The notes under the pieces: model-generated | Seen by the model: only the letters and a program-made list of their open reading frames with translations | Database searches by the model: none | What the model was told of the DNA's origin: nothing | Origin: Atriophallophorus winterbourni | Taxonomy: Eukaryota; Platyhelminthes; Trematoda; Plagiorchiida; Microphallidae | Assembly (NCBI GenBank): GCA_013407085.1 | Contig: JACCGJ010006272.1 | Location: 1 to 64,000, forward strand | DNA: 64,000 nucleotides | Direction of reading: 5' to 3' | Position numbers and translations under genes: made by a program | Shown here: in pieces, positions 1 through 11,771 of the stretch | Layout of the letters: each line of letters starts with the position of its first letter | Position numbering within the stretch: the stretch's first letter is position 1

Positions 1-152
1 GTGAGTAGAGCAAACACAAAGTGAAAAGAGTAGTCGTGGATAAAGCCGGGCTTTATTCGTCTATATCAGAGTACAGCTATAATAGAGCAAAGAATGCGAT
101 TAGCGATTAATTATAATAACAGATGAATTAATAACAGACAAAATACACGACA
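1..152 (-). repeat. gypsy-1 3' LTR (4 bases short at window edge)
   Basis: Direct repeat of 3789-3872. On the minus strand it begins TGTCGTGT at 152, directly after a purine tract (GGGGGAGAATG, 163-153), the normal 3' LTR junction. It contains a hairpin-like AAGCCGGGCTT near 43-53 that the other LTR has lost. Confidence 0.8.
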
Positions 153-209
153 TTCTCCCCCGGTAGATTTAAGGACCATAGAGTGCTTGAAAGAATAGCG
201 TGTGCAATG

Positions 210-3200
210 TTAAACTTGCCGATTTCTTAGATTATAGGGGTGTACACGTTGTTTGTCTATCAAAGTTTGAACATTATCGGCATTCGGATTGGACGTTAAA
301 TCTGTATAGGGTGAATTTGATGAAGGAGATGTGGGTGACAGATCTGATGTAAGTTCGGATGGGACATCATCAGTTGAATTCGATATCGTCACGTATTCGA
401 CCGGAATGTGATCTAGATTACCCCGAGGAGCCAGGTGCCGTGTAGCTACAGTATCCCCTCTCCCATTGTGAAACCGGATATGGGCATAATTAGGATTACA
501 CTCAAGTAAATTCACTTCTTCCACCAACGAATCATATTTAGAATTACGTATATAGTTTTTCAACAGAACAGGACCTGGTTGAAGCAGCCAACTTGGTAGT
601 GAGGTCCCTGCGGGAGACTTTCTGTCGTATTTGAACAACCGTTCGTGTGGCGTTGAGTTGGTAGCTGTACATAGAAGAGAACGAATAGAATTGAGAGCGT
701 CTAGTAGCACAGTTTCCCACGAACTGATTGTAAGATTTTGAGATTTTAAAGCGAGTTGAATTGCTGTCCATAGCGTTCCATTTAGGCGTTCTACTTGCCC
801 ATTTGCTTGGGGATTATAGGCGGTCGTTCTACTAGTTGCAATACCTTTATCATGTAGGAAATTGCGTAACTCGGACGACATAAACGACGAACCACGATCA
901 GTATGAATAAATGCAGGCATGCCAAAGATGGAAAACAGACGACAAAGAAAATCAATTACTGTTTTTTGCTAGTGTCTGTACAAGCAAAAGCGAATGGAAA
1001 ACGTGAATATTCATCAACTATGGTTAACAAGTATTTATTACGCAAGGAAGAGGGCATCGGGCCCTTAAAGTCCATGCTTAATCGTTCAAAGGGTTGCGTG
1101 GCTTTAATTAGGGTTCTCGTTTCCGGTTTGTAAAATTGTGGCTTTATTTCGGCGCAGGCGCGGCACTGAGAAATTACTGTCTTTATATTGTCAAGTGAAT
1201 ATGGCAAATTTTTTGAACGGACAAAATGATTCATCCGACGAATTCCTGGATGGCACAGAGATTCATGAAGATTTTTAAGATCATTCAGCGTCATCAGAGT
1301 AGAACATATGTTACGGGATAACGTATCGGCACCCTGATTCTCTTTGCCAGGTCGATAGATTATATCGTAGTGAAACGGAGATAGTTCAACCTTCCATCTC
1401 TGTATTTTGTCATTCTTTATTTTTCCTTTCGAATGATGGTCGTACATGAATGCAACCGATCTAGAATCTGTTACCAACCTAAAATGAGTTCCCAGTAGAT
1501 AGTGTCTCCATTTACGAAGCGCTTCGACAATAGCACAAGCTTCTTTTTTGATGGCCGATTGATGCTGCTCACTGTGGTTTAGCGTTCGGGAAAAGAAAGC
1601 AACTGGTCTGCCATTTTGGTTAAACGTTGCAGCAATGGCGATATCCGATGCATCGGTTTCGACAGTCAAAGGAACATTGTAATCCACTGTGTGTATTACG
1701 GCTTGTTCGAGCTCCAGCTTCAATTTATCAAAACTTGCTTGGACCACAACGGGTAGCGGAAAAGTACGATTATGTGATAACGGATAAATTTGATCGGAAA
1801 ACTTGGAGATCCATTGAGAGTAGTAGGCGAACATTCCCACGACACGTTGTGGCTCTTTTAGATTCGTTGGGGGAGCAAGCTCTTTTAAAGGTCTGAGCCT
1901 TTCTGGATCAGGCTTGATAACGCCCTTGGACACTTCGTAACCCAGAATCTGGAGACGATTGCAGGTAAATATGCTTTTGATTTCATTGAATTTGAGGTTG
2001 TATTGTTTGGCGACAGCAAGAACGCGAGAAAGGTTATAATCATGTTCACTTTTAGTCTTTCCACAGACTGTGACGTTGTCAACATATACGAAAGTGTCTG
2101 AGAGTTTTTCTCAGCGAATGATTGAATCGATTGTGCGTTGAAAACATGCTACTCCGTTAGTAACACCGAATGGTATACGACAGAATTGGTACAGGTTACC
2201 ACAAGCTTCGAAGGCAGTATATGGGCGATCTGTTACAGAAATGGGTATCTGGTGATAAGCACTTTTCAGATCGAGAGCAGAATAAAAATCATACCCGGCA
2301 ATTTTATTGATTAAACTGTCTATGCGGGGCAAAGGGTAGGCGTCAAGATTTGTATAGAGATTGATTGTTTGACTGTAATCAACTACCATTCTGCGTTTGT
2401 GTTTTTCGTTCGTCGTAACTAGCACTTGCGCTCGCCAGGGGGAATCGGAGTTTTCTATAATTCCATCCTTCAACAAACGTTGGGTTTCTGAGCGAATAAA
2501 CTCTTCGTCACGAGGAGAATGTCTTCTAGACTTGGTAACGATAGGTTTGCAATCAGGCGACAGGTGTGTGAATAAGGATGGAGATTCTACACGGGCAATA
2601 GCAAGTCCACATATGTTCAGTGGTGGTTTGGCACCCCCAAAAGGAATAACAACTTTTTCGTGTAAACGTAAAAAATCATGACCGAGAAGCACATCGGCGC
2701 ATAAACCAGGTAAGACCGACAGTTTAAAATTGTTGTAAATTGTATCCTGATGCTTGATAGAAACGTTACAATGTCCGATTGTGCTACTAGAAAGAAAGGT
2801 TGAAGCCAAGGTTACAGTGTTGTGAGACGGTGCAATAATCCATTGATGTGTGTAAACAACAGAGGCTGAGATGTAGCTGTCAGAACTACCGGTGTCAATG
2901 AGAGCATCTAGGATTTGATTATTCACGTATAATTTCACCACGGTCTTAGATAAACATTCGGGTGAAGTGGTCGATGTGACACGAGAAAAAATGCTTGAGG
3001 AGACCGGAGAATGATTCATTTTGGACATACACACTTTTTGAAAGTGTCCTTTCTTCCCACAGTTTTTGCATAAAGCATCTCGAGCTGGACAACGTATGCG
3101 AGGGTGCTTCGAAAATCCACAGAAGAAGCATTTAATAGTCGGTGCAGCGGCTATAAATTCCGGTGTAGCAGTGGTACATGGATCGTTTTTAATAGATAAG

Positions 3201-3763
3201 TTGGTGTCTAGAAAAGCACAAGAGGGAAAAGTATGATTGAATGATTTTGATTGCTTTTCAGCCAAATCAATAGACCGAGCGTGGTCAAAAGCAGATTGAA
3301 AAGATAAGGATGATTGTTCGAGTAACCGTTGACGGATGTGATTTGAGCTTAAGCCGGTTATGAAAGCGTCTCGCATAAGATCATCACGATACTCGTCGGT
3401 CGAGACAGCGTGAATATTACAGTCTTTGGCCAGAGATTTGATTTTCTGGAAAAACTGATCTAAATTGTCGGCATTTTCTTGTTTGCAAGTAGCCAGAAGA
3501 TGACGTGCGAAAACTTCATTTTTCGGTTTAAAAAATAAAGTCTGAAGTGTCGAAACGGCATCCTCGTACGAGGGGCATTCAGATATATAATCGTAAACAT
3601 GAGGAGCGAGATGTGTAATGAGTGTATCAAGTTTGTTTGGATTCAAGCCTTCGATGGCATTAATGAAACTGTTGAATGTGCGGAACCAATAATTCCACAA
3701 TTTTGCCGAATCAGCGTTGCTTGGATCAGCGTCAAAACGATCGGGTTTCAGGAAACGTTCCAT
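210..3763 (-). pseudogene. gypsy-1 Gag-Pol, one stop and one frameshift
   Basis: Gag-Pol polyprotein of a Ty3/gypsy element. The start chosen is the MERFLKP methionine at 3763 rather than the upstream one at 3811, because the stretch before it lies over the LTR junction. Gag carries two CX2CX4HX4C zinc knuckles (near residues 211-250), then a protease with LIDTGSS (near 287), an RT with LDLKSAYHQIP (near 496), an RNase H (TDASDIA) and an integrase (HX4H/CX2C finger, then DFKGP and HTDRGSSF). A TGA at 2110-2108 interrupts RT in frame. A one-base slip in the T6 run at 962-967 separates the two integrase halves. The RT active-site box reads YVDN, not YxDD, so this copy probably lacks polymerase activity. 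Confidence 0.85.
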
Positions 3764-3788
3764 TGAGATTGAATATAGACGAATAAAT

Positions 3789-3872
3789 TGTCGTGAGTAG
3801 AGCAAACACAAAGTGAAAAGAGTAGTCGTGGATGAATTATTATAACAGATGAATTAATAACAGACAAAATAC
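3789..3872 (-). repeat. gypsy-1 5' LTR, internally deleted
   Basis: Copy of 1-152 with about 70 bp missing after GTGGAT. The inner end TGTCG (3789) matches the LTR terminal pair. It joins coding sequence of RTE-A1 at about 3873. Confidence 0.75.
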
Positions 3873-6466
3873 GTAGCTCTGAACTTGACAAGGATGAGTT
3901 TTATGGAAGATTACAAGAACTCATTAGACTTGCATCGAGGAGCGACATCTTTGTCCTAGCTGGAGACATGAATGCACGGGTAGGCCGTCTATCTTTAAAC
4001 GAGCATTTCGTGGGTGGACGGTTTGGTCTCGATTGTCATCGTAATGACAACGGCGAAAGATTGCTTCACTTGTGCTCAGAGCACAGACTGTACCTTGCCA
4101 GCACTAACTTCCGCCATTCGAAGCGCCACTGCTCCACTTGGAGATCTCCATCGGCGGCCTTGTTCACGCAAATTGACCATATTGCTATCCGCTACTCCTG
4201 GCGAGGGAGTGTGCAAGATTGCCGCTCCTACTGGGGCACCTGTCTAGAGTCCGATCATGCGTTAGTCTGTGCTAAGCTCTCGATGCGTTTTGGTGGGAAA
4301 CGTAGAAATGTTGCAAGGCAGTTGAATGTTGCTAGGCTTAACGATCTCCCGGTTCTCCGATGGTTTCAGGCCAATTTGAGTCTGCATCTGTCTTCAGTTC
4401 CCCAAAATAGTATCGGTGATCAATGGAGTGGGATTCAAACCTCCTTGGAAACAGCCGCGTTGGATAGTTGTGGGTTGACTTCCCGTGTAGCTCAGCACTG
4501 GGTTTCTGCGAATTCTCTCCAATTAATGGACCAATGTCGGTTGCTTTCTGCTGATAGCATACATGATGCGTCACGAAGGCTTATTAAACGTAAACTGGTT
4601 GCCAGTTTGAGAACCGACAGGGAAAGTTGGTGGAGTTCTAAGGCTACGGAAATGGAATCGGCGGCAGCTGTAGGCAATTTCCGAAAATTGTTCCAACTCA
4701 TCAGAACAACTGGAAGCGAGCGACCAGGCATCAGTGAGTTGATACGTGAAGCAGATGGTTTGCCAGTTTTTAACATGCACAGGCGCATGGAGCGATGGGC
4801 ATAACATTTTGAAGCACAGTTTACCTGGCCTTCTGCACCCACTGATTTCGAGAATACGGAACACTGTACCCCATGGTCGATTTCTCTTGAGGCTCCGACT
4901 CAATCAGAGATTTACAGTGTAGTCCGGAGCCTTAAGCGCCATCGGGCATCAGGTGCTGATGCTTTGCTTCCGTCATTGTTCAAAGATGGCGGTTTCGCTT
5001 TAGTTCGCGAACTTCAAGCACTGTTCGCCCACATATGGGCTGAGGAACGCGTTACGATCCCTTGGAAAGAATCAGTAATTGCTCCTATTTTCAAAAAGGG
5101 ACGGCGTGATTCCTGTGAAAATCATCGGGGTATCAGTCTCATTTCAGTAGCTCCTAAAATACTGGCGTCCATTCTGCTTCACCGATTGAGTACCAAACGG
5201 GAAGAGCAAATCCGTGAGAAGCAAACTGGGTTTCGTGCCGGCCGAGGGTGCATAGATCAAATTGTCACACTCCGTCAGTTACTGGAGCAACGCCACACTT
5301 TTCGTAAACCAACTATCGTGGTATTCCTTGACATCCGAGCGGCATTCGATTCAATCGATCGTGAAAGTCTTTGGAACTGTCTAATGAGACATGGAGTGCC
5401 CGAGAAGTATGTTTGGATCTTGAAAGCATTATATTGCCAAACTTCGGGCAGGGTTCGAGCGTACGGACAATTGTCGTCCTCGTTCAATATCTCCAGCGGG
5501 GTGCGGCAGGGCTGCCCTATCTCGCCGTTCCTTTTTAACTTCGCGATCGACGATGTCATGAGAAAAGCTTTAGCTGGCCTGGTGGGCACAGGTGTTGAAC
5601 TTCTGCCGGGTGAGCGAGCGACCGATCTAGAGTATGCCGATGACATCGCACTTATGGGAGATGACCCTCATATAATGCAACAAGCCCTGGACCGCCTGGC
5701 ACTTGAAGCTTCAAGGTATGGCATGTGCTTTGCGCCTAACAAGTGTAAAACACTTACCCAGGATTGGAGCGGCTCTCTTCCAAACCTAAATGTTTGCGTT
5801 GTCAATCTTGAATTGGTCGACAGCTTTGTTTACCTTGGCAGTTGTATCTCCGCTGGAGGTTGTGTCGAGGACGAGATCTCACATCGTGTTCGCAAAGCGG
5901 GTGCAGCGTTTGGTAACCTTCGCCACCTGTGGCGTCGACGCGATGTTTCACTCCATACTAAAGGCCGAGTGTACAACGCAGTGGTGCGTGCTACACTCCT
6001 TTATGGCTGCGAAACCTAGTCTATCCGAGCGGAAGATGTCCGTCGGCTTTCTGTTTTTGATACCCGTTGCCTGCGTAGAATTGCTCGCATTCGGTGGCAG
6101 CATCGTGTTACAAATATAGATGTCTGCAAGCGGGTGTTAGGACCAGGTGGCCACGGACTGAAAGAAATGCTGATGCTTGCTCGCTTGCGATGGTTGGGAC
6201 ATGTATTAAGAATGCCTACTCACCGTTTACCGTACCGCGCCTTATTCGCAGAGCCTGACCGAAGCTGGGAGAAAAGATCGGGTGGCCAGTCCATGACGTG
6301 GCGCGTTGGGTTAAAGAAACTCACCGTAGCGCTAGGCTCAGTTGGGCGTATTCGTTTGCCTGGGTGGGGTTCAAAAGCTCCACCTAATAGTTGGCTGGAA
6401 ACCTTACGCGATATGGCTACAAACCGAAGTCAGTGGCGCCAGTGTATTTTATTATGTGTGTCATAA
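3873..6466 (+). pseudogene. RTE endonuclease-reverse transcriptase, two nonsense codons
   Basis: One reading frame runs the whole length with two stops: TAA at 4802-4804 (after RWA, where relatives have HF preceded by an acidic residue) and TAG at 6017-6019 (after LLYGCET, where relatives have Trp). Endonuclease motifs are AGDMNARVG, TQIDHIAI and SDHALV. RT motifs are FLDIRAAFDS, GVRQGCPISPFLFNF and LEYADDIALM, so YADD is intact. The C-terminal RLRWLGHVLRMP and RLPGWG blocks typical of this clade are present. The first part of the endonuclease is missing. Both lesions look like single-base changes, so decay is recent. Confidence 0.85.
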
Positions 6467-6680
6467 TTTTTTTATTCGGTATTATTTTACATAAAAAAAA
6501 CCCGAAAAATCGCATGCAGTGAAACTACAAAAACAAGCTGCTTTTTGTGCATTTGCTTTTGCATATTCAACTTGCATAATGCTTTCCTCTTCCACGCGCT
6601 TGCTTATCTGCTTTTCCTGCTTCATATTGCTGGGCACTTTGTCTGGCTCCAGACTTGTGCTTCATGATGATGATGATGAA
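3873..6680 (+). mobile_element. RTE-A1: RTE/SR2-like LINE, 5' truncated
   Basis: Non-LTR retrotransposon that starts abruptly inside the endonuclease domain, the usual 5' truncation of target-primed insertion. It ends in a 3' UTR (6467-6660) and a short (GAT)n tail at about 6664-6680. The 3' UTR resembles 13796-13935, so at least two copies of this family tail lie in the window. It is closely related in protein to RTE-A2 (14742-18525). No target duplication found, since its left neighbour is a degraded LTR. Confidence 0.85.
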
Positions 6681-6794
6681 GAATCTACCCGAAATAAACT
6701 GGGAGTACCGAACCTCGCATGTCTCAGGAAACGCGAATGATTTTCTAAACTGGCTACACTCCAATGCACTTTACCAGCACGTAAACGAACCAAC

Positions 6795-6851
6795 AGTCTC
6801 TGACTGTAAAACACTGCTTGGATCAGGCTTGTGCTTTCATACATAAATACA
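6795..6851 (+). repeat. SINE-like repeat, 5' truncated copy 1
   Basis: Carries the family 3' part (TTGGATCAGGCTTGTGC, then a CATA tail). It is flanked by a perfect 13-bp duplication TAAACGAACCAAC at 6782-6794 and 6852-6864, which lies in LINE endonuclease coding sequence. Orientation is defined by the tail being 3'. Confidence 0.85.
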
Positions 6852-7023
6852 TAAACGAACCAACTAGACTCCGTGAGGGTCAGTCTCCGTATTCTCTTGA
6901 CCTAGTTATTTCAACTGCTGAAAGCGGTATAGAAAATTCAGTCTCCCTGCCACCTGGAAAGAGCGACCATTTAGTGTTAGCCTGCGAGTTACTCTTGTCA
7001 TTTTGTAAACCCCCACTTAAGGT

Positions 7024-7258
7024 ATATATATGTATGAAAGCACAAGCCTGATTCAGGCAAAGTGCCGCACAGTCAGAGACTGCATGTGGGCTAAGATACT
7101 GTCAGGTTGCCCAGGCCTAGACAGATATGAGGGGGAAATAGAGATGGTAGTGAGACTCCAGCGTGTTTCAGCATGAAGCTAACTACCGTTGGCCAATCAA
7201 TTTAGCACGATGTTAGCCGTACAGCACATAAATGCTGCACGATTGCACATCCGTGCAT
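7024..7258 (-). repeat. SINE-like repeat, near full-length copy 2
   Basis: About 235 bp. The CATA-type tail is at the left end (minus orientation) and the GC-rich 5' end with the TGCAGCA/TGCTGCA-type stem at right. Flanked by TTAAGGT at 7017-7023 and 7259-7265 (9 bp with one mismatch). It interrupts the CR1-like LINE at 6681-8280. Confidence 0.8.
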
Positions 7259-8284
7259 TTAAGGTGTTTCGATGCTTCCATAGGATCGACCCTGCTGCCC
7301 TATTGCATGCAGCAGCGCTACTCCCATGGCAAAACATTTACCATGTGAATGGAATGTGGGGGCGGGTCAAGAAAAATGTCCTTCAACTTCAGGATCGATT
7401 CGCTCCTCTCGTATCCGTTCGCAAAAATGGTAAACCTTAACGGCGGTCAGCCTCAGTCTCCCATTGCGTACGTCACCGCGACGCAAAATGGAGGCCTTAT
7501 AAGCTTACTCCCTCATGTGGGACTTGGGCCCGTTACAAAGAAGCGCGAAATATAGCTGTTTCCAAGATATGTGCAGCAAAGTTCTCTTTCGAAATGAGAC
7601 TCGCTCAAGACGCCAATACTCATCCGAAACGTTACTACAACTACGTTCAATCTAAAGGCTCGACACCCAAAAGGTGTAGGTACCTTGAGAATAGACGCTG
7701 GTTCTGTCGTCATTGCAAGCACTGAAAAGGCTCAGTTGTTTTCCTTGCATTTTCAAAGCGTGCAACGGCGAGATTATAACTCGAACGCCTCTGCACTGAC
7801 CTTACATTCGAGATACACAATGTCCAGACTATATTGGCCAGCCTAGCATACAACAAGTCGGCAGTGCCCGATAGCATCCATCCACGAATGATCAGACTGC
7901 TAGCTCCTATATTAGCTGTGCCGATAAAAGAACTTTTCACATCATCCCTCAGTGAGGGTACCCTTCCTTTGGACTGGAGAACAGCCGTTGTAGTGCCTAT
8001 CCATAAGGGAGGAGCTTCTTTGGCGGTCAAAAATTAACGCCCGGTTAGCCTCACTAATCTACTATGTGAAGTTATAAAAAAGTTGATCCGCGATAAAATT
8101 TGTGGATATCTAACCAAATACTCTTTTCTGAATGCCGCACAACACGGCTTCCTAAAATGTAGGTCATGCCTGACTAATTTGTTGAGCTTTCTAAACGAGG
8201 TCACTAAGAGGATGGATGATGGTATAGCTGTAGAAGTCTTCTTTCTTCAGTAAAACTTTTGATTCAGTCATGAACTGCGCTTGA

Positions 8285-8695
8285 TAACCACGTCTCGGTA
8301 ACGGCTATTAGGTCCCATGAGCGCAGAGAATGGCGGTAACGGAGTTTCGGAAGTTTGTTCAAGAACCTATTAGTATTTGTGTAACAGCACGGAAGGTTGC
8401 GCGATTGCTGAGTATGCAGTGTAGCGAAGGGGTGTGCAGTTATTCTACCAGCCTCACTGAAACTGGTGCGGGGAGTTTTTTAAAGCGGTCGTGTGAGGTT
8501 CGCTAGCAGACTGATTTGTTCTGGGCGTGACTGATTGTTGCGGACAGGGTTTTGGTTTGTCAACGGCGGCGCGAAGACAAACCTCTGTAGGTTTATCGTG
8601 CCACAAGCGCAAAGCAATATTAACCATATCTTCTGATTGGAATCACAATCTGAATGGAAGACGAATGAAATGAATTGCAAAATAAGTCTTTATCA
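8285..8695 (-). pseudogene. CR1-like endonuclease N-terminus fragment, inverted
   Basis: The minus strand encodes a short piece reading RFLNKLPKLRYRHS then WDLIAVTETWLSS, the first endonuclease block of CR1/jockey LINEs. It lies head-to-head with the plus-strand LINE fragment ending at 8280, either a second copy or the product of an inversion. Stops and frameshifts elsewhere. Confidence 0.5.
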
Positions 8696-9363
8696 GAAAT
8701 CGAGCGATTTAGAAATTAAAGTATGTATCGAATCCATGAAATGATTCAAGGCTGTTGGCCCATACCACCTGTTTCGTTCAAGGAATGTGGCTAAATCCTA
8801 ATCAATACACTTGGAGCTTTCCTTTGTGAAGTGTGGTTGTCAGAATCCATTCATGAGAGTTGGGAACAATCAGTTATTATTCCGATATTCAAAGAGGGTG
8901 TGCGAAGTTCTTGCTGTAATCACCGGTGGGTAAATCTAACTCATCACAACGTGATTAGCGTTCATATGCCTTCGAAGATTAACATCGTATCGGGAATCAC
9001 AGATCCGCTAGCAGAGCTGGTTTCCGTCCTAACTGATACTGTCAACCACATTTTTACTCTTCGAATGATATTAGAACTGCGGTAGCCGACAGTAACTATT
9101 TTTTACACTTCGACGGAGCATTCGGTTCGATCGATTTAAATGTTCTGTTCAACAAAAATATGTCAACATACTGCTTACACTTTATGCTTATACATTTGGA
9201 TGCGTTAAAGTTTACAACGACCTTTCGCCGAAATTCGCGACCACAAGTGGCGTCCGACAAGGATGTCCGATTTCTCTTTTTCTGTTCAATTTTATCATCA
9301 ATTCAATCATGGCGTTGTGCAGCGAAGGAACCCTAAATTTTGACGTTCACGTAATGTAATGTT

Positions 9364-9470
9364 ATGAAAGCACAAGCCTGATCCAGGCGAATTGCCGCGC
9401 AGTCAGAGACTGCACGTGGGCTGAGATACTGTCAGGTTGCCCAGGCCTAGACAGACATGACAAAAGAAAT
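9364..9470 (-). repeat. SINE-like repeat, truncated copy 3
   Basis: Contains the family core CACAAGCCTGATCCAGGC and GCCCAGGCCTAGACAG. It sits between the B and C motifs of RTE-C1. Confidence 0.75.
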
Positions 9471-9603
9471 AGAAAGAAAATACCAGGTAGCAAGCTTCTC
9501 GATTTGGACTATGCTGATAATATAGCTCTGCTCTGAAACAAAATATTCATTTGCAACAGTGGCATACAAGTGCTCCTTGTTCAGCTCTGCTCTATTCGTA
9601 CAC

Positions 9604-9722
9604 AGGTGTATGTATGCATGTATGAAACCACAAGCCTAATCCAGGCAAAGTGCCGTACAGTCAGAGACTGCACGTGGGCTAAGATACTGTCAGGTTGCCC
9701 AGGCCTAGACAGATATGAGAAA
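9604..9722 (-). repeat. SINE-like repeat, truncated copy 4
   Basis: Family core with a GTATGTATGCATGTATG tail at its left end (minus orientation). Inserted just after the YADN motif of RTE-C1. Confidence 0.8.
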
Positions 9723-10309
9723 GAAAATAGAAAATACAGGTGTACAGGCTATACTGAAAAAGCTAGCTAGTATTGTGCCTGCATATGGAATGCGCTTTGC
9801 ATCTCCCAAGTGCGGTGTTCTGCTGCTGGACATCATCTTATTAAATAACAGTTTATTATTGACAATGAAGGGTTGAAACTGTAGATCGTTCAAGGTATAT
9901 CGGTTGTTGTATCAATAATTCTGCATCTTTAGATGACGAGGTCTTGGCACCCAGTTCTAACGCTACCGTAGCCTTCCGCAACTTAGGTCACTTCTGGCGT
10001 CAGAAAGGACTGTTTCGTGTTGCTCAAAGGTAGAGTCTACAAAGTGACAGTTCTAGCTGTATTACTGCATGGGTGCCAAACTTGAACCATACGTAAACAA
10101 CACATTCGGCGTGTCTAAGTTTTTGTCAACCGATATGTCCACAAAAGTTTGAAGTTAGCCGTTACAGTCGCATACGCAACGATGCTCTACAATATAAGCT
10201 CTTCGGTAATAATGTTGATATAGAGAAGCAGATCAACCTGCATAGTTAACGCTAGTTGTGTCACGTTTTACCGATGCTGAACCACCAACTCCCAAAACGG
10301 ATTCTTTTT

Positions 10310-10418
10310 GTGTATGTATGTATGTATGAAAGCACAAGCCTGATCCAGGCAAAGTGCCGCACAGTCAAAGACTGCACTTGTTCTAAGATATTCTCAGGTT
10401 GCCCGGGCCTAGACACCT
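10310..10418 (-). repeat. SINE-like repeat, truncated copy 5
   Basis: Family core with GTATGTATGTATG tail at left; inserted in the C-terminal coding part of RTE-C1. Confidence 0.8.
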
Positions 10419-10930
10419 TCTTTTTGTGACGACACATCCAGTCTGGATTTGTGGTAGCCAAACCGTCACATTTCAACAGCAGGGAAAATACCTTCCTAGT
10501 AACCTTCCAAAGTTGGCGCAGCATGCTTTCCTGACTGGGGTCCTCGTGATCAGTTTACTTGCGCTTCAGGATATGTCCTAAAACCATGTTCCCGGGCGGC
10601 CTTACACTATACATCATCTTGGTGTTTGCTTAACCTGTATGTTGTCAAGTGGAGTGACGAAGTAAACTTTTTATAATGCATGGTAGTTAAAACCGCTTGA
10701 AAGCTGTCGTGCTGATATCGTTTTGTTCATTCACGAAACTTGATTAATTGCATACTCTATTCAAGGTGTAAGCACCTCCTCACCCTAGTTTGCTTGTGTT
10801 TGCTCTTCTATAGAATCCGTATCTATTTAAGCCACACCCTTTCCCATCTTTTGGATTTTACTTTTTCATGGGTGTACTGGACATCCTACCGGTGTAATAC
10901 TGTCTGTGATGATGTTGATGTATTGGTCTC

Positions 10931-11771
10931 ATTACACGAAACAATCGTCCATATATTTGCTCCTAGGCGGCTCTCGCCGACAGACCACAAGGGTACTATT
11001 CGTCTTCATGGATTCGGATAAATGAATAATTTTCGGCAGACTTGCCGCTCAGTCCTATTGTTCTAGTATCTGGGTTTGAAATCGTTTTAACTTAGCTAAA
11101 TTGATTGCTTTTGGTAATGAACTACTTTGCAGAACGTGCTAAAGTTTCATTGTTGTCACCAGTTTTAGAACCGGGTTTGCACAGCCTTGCATTATCTCAA
11201 CCTACATGTGCGGTACTTCGCTCAATTCCTGTTATTCCGTGTCTGCATAGTCGTACGATTTTAACTCCTTTAACAAACGCAATCTCGGCCTAGATTTGGA
11301 TGCGATTGCGATCATCTGTGACGTCAGAGATGCCTATCATTTTAGCTCGTGGACAGAGTCTTTGAAACAGCAGTTAATTTCGTTCGCTTGTATAAATGTG
11401 ATATATCGACTCGAAGTAAAAAAAACTTTCAACTTGTTCCATACTCATTGAAATTAGCTGCCGTAATTAAATTCGTAACCTAATTAGTACTCATGCGTAG
11501 CGGCATACGTATGGAAAACCACCTTCCTCATGTGGGTCTCTAAAAGAGTGGATAAACTATAACTAACCGCACTCGATGATCCTGATTCCGCTTATTCCCA
11601 TTCTTTGTTTCCTAGCAATATCCTAGTCAGAAACGAGAAGACTTGTTTGTTTTATTAACGTTCAGTCTGAATAAATGTCACATTAATTTTTCTTTCTGTT
11701 GCATTGCAGGCCTTTCACTTATCGGTATTTCTGTATTTTTTACAGCTCAATTCATTTTTGCTTTTTCAATT
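10931..11771. other. Archease upstream region
   Basis: About 0.84 kb between the RTE-C1 3' tail and the archease ATG. No transposon was recognised. It holds a full CRE-type palindrome (11319-11326) and, close to the start codon, two good splice acceptors ending at 11709 and 11745 (pyrimidine-rich, TTGCAG and TTTACAG), which could serve a 5' UTR exon or spliced-leader addition. A 62-codon open frame at 11105-11293 has no recognisable content. Confidence 0.5.
11319..11326. promoter_or_regulatory. CRE-like palindrome TGACGTCA
   Basis: Perfect 8-bp CREB/ATF consensus about 450 bp upstream of the archease start codon. Its position is suitable for a promoter, but one 8-mer is weak evidence. Confidence 0.3.

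Larger units (their letters stand above)
1..3872 (-). mobile_element. gypsy-1: Ty3/gypsy LTR retrotransposon, left edge cut by the window
   Basis: Reading the minus strand there is a 5' LTR (right), gag, protease, RT, RNase H, integrase, a purine tract and a 3' LTR (left). The direct repeats at 1-152 and 3789-3872 share the block starting GTGAGTAGAGCAAACAC. The LTR has matching ends TGTCG/CGACA, which places the true left end about 4 bases outside the window and gives an LTR of about 156 bp. The right copy lacks about 70 bp internally and its outer end runs straight into RTE-A1 at about 3873. No target duplication can be checked because the left flank is missing. Confidence 0.85.
6681..8280 (+). 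pseudogene. CR1/jockey-like LINE fragment with two SINE insertions
   Basis: Starts in the C-terminal endonuclease (EINW, LDLVIST, PPGKSDH), continues into the linker (GMWGRVKKNVLQLQD) and the N-terminal RT (SAVPDSIHPRMIRLLAP, DWRTAVVVPIHKGG, QHGFLKCRSCLTNLL). Ends near 8280 at the palm. Two SINE copies (6795-6851 and 7024-7258) cut the frame, and removing them by eye makes the LINE sequence continuous, which supports both assignments. Several stops remain. It abuts RTE-A1's tail on the left. Confidence 0.7.
8820..10930 (+). pseudogene. RTE-C1: decayed RTE LINE with three SINE insertions
   Basis: Plus-strand pieces of an RTE RT in order: WEQSVIIPIFKEG (about 8860), FTLRMILEL (about 9055), a GVRQGCPIS-like box (about 9250), LLDLDYADNIALL (about 9500, YADN not YADD), VPAYGMRFASPKC (about 9780), and the C-terminal block near 10230-10270. 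Stops and frameshifts are frequent, so this copy is old. The 3' UTR 10660-10930 resembles 44050-44350, ending in a GATGATGTTGATG-type tail. SINE copies interrupt it at 9364-9470, 9604-9722 and 10310-10418. Confidence 0.65.
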
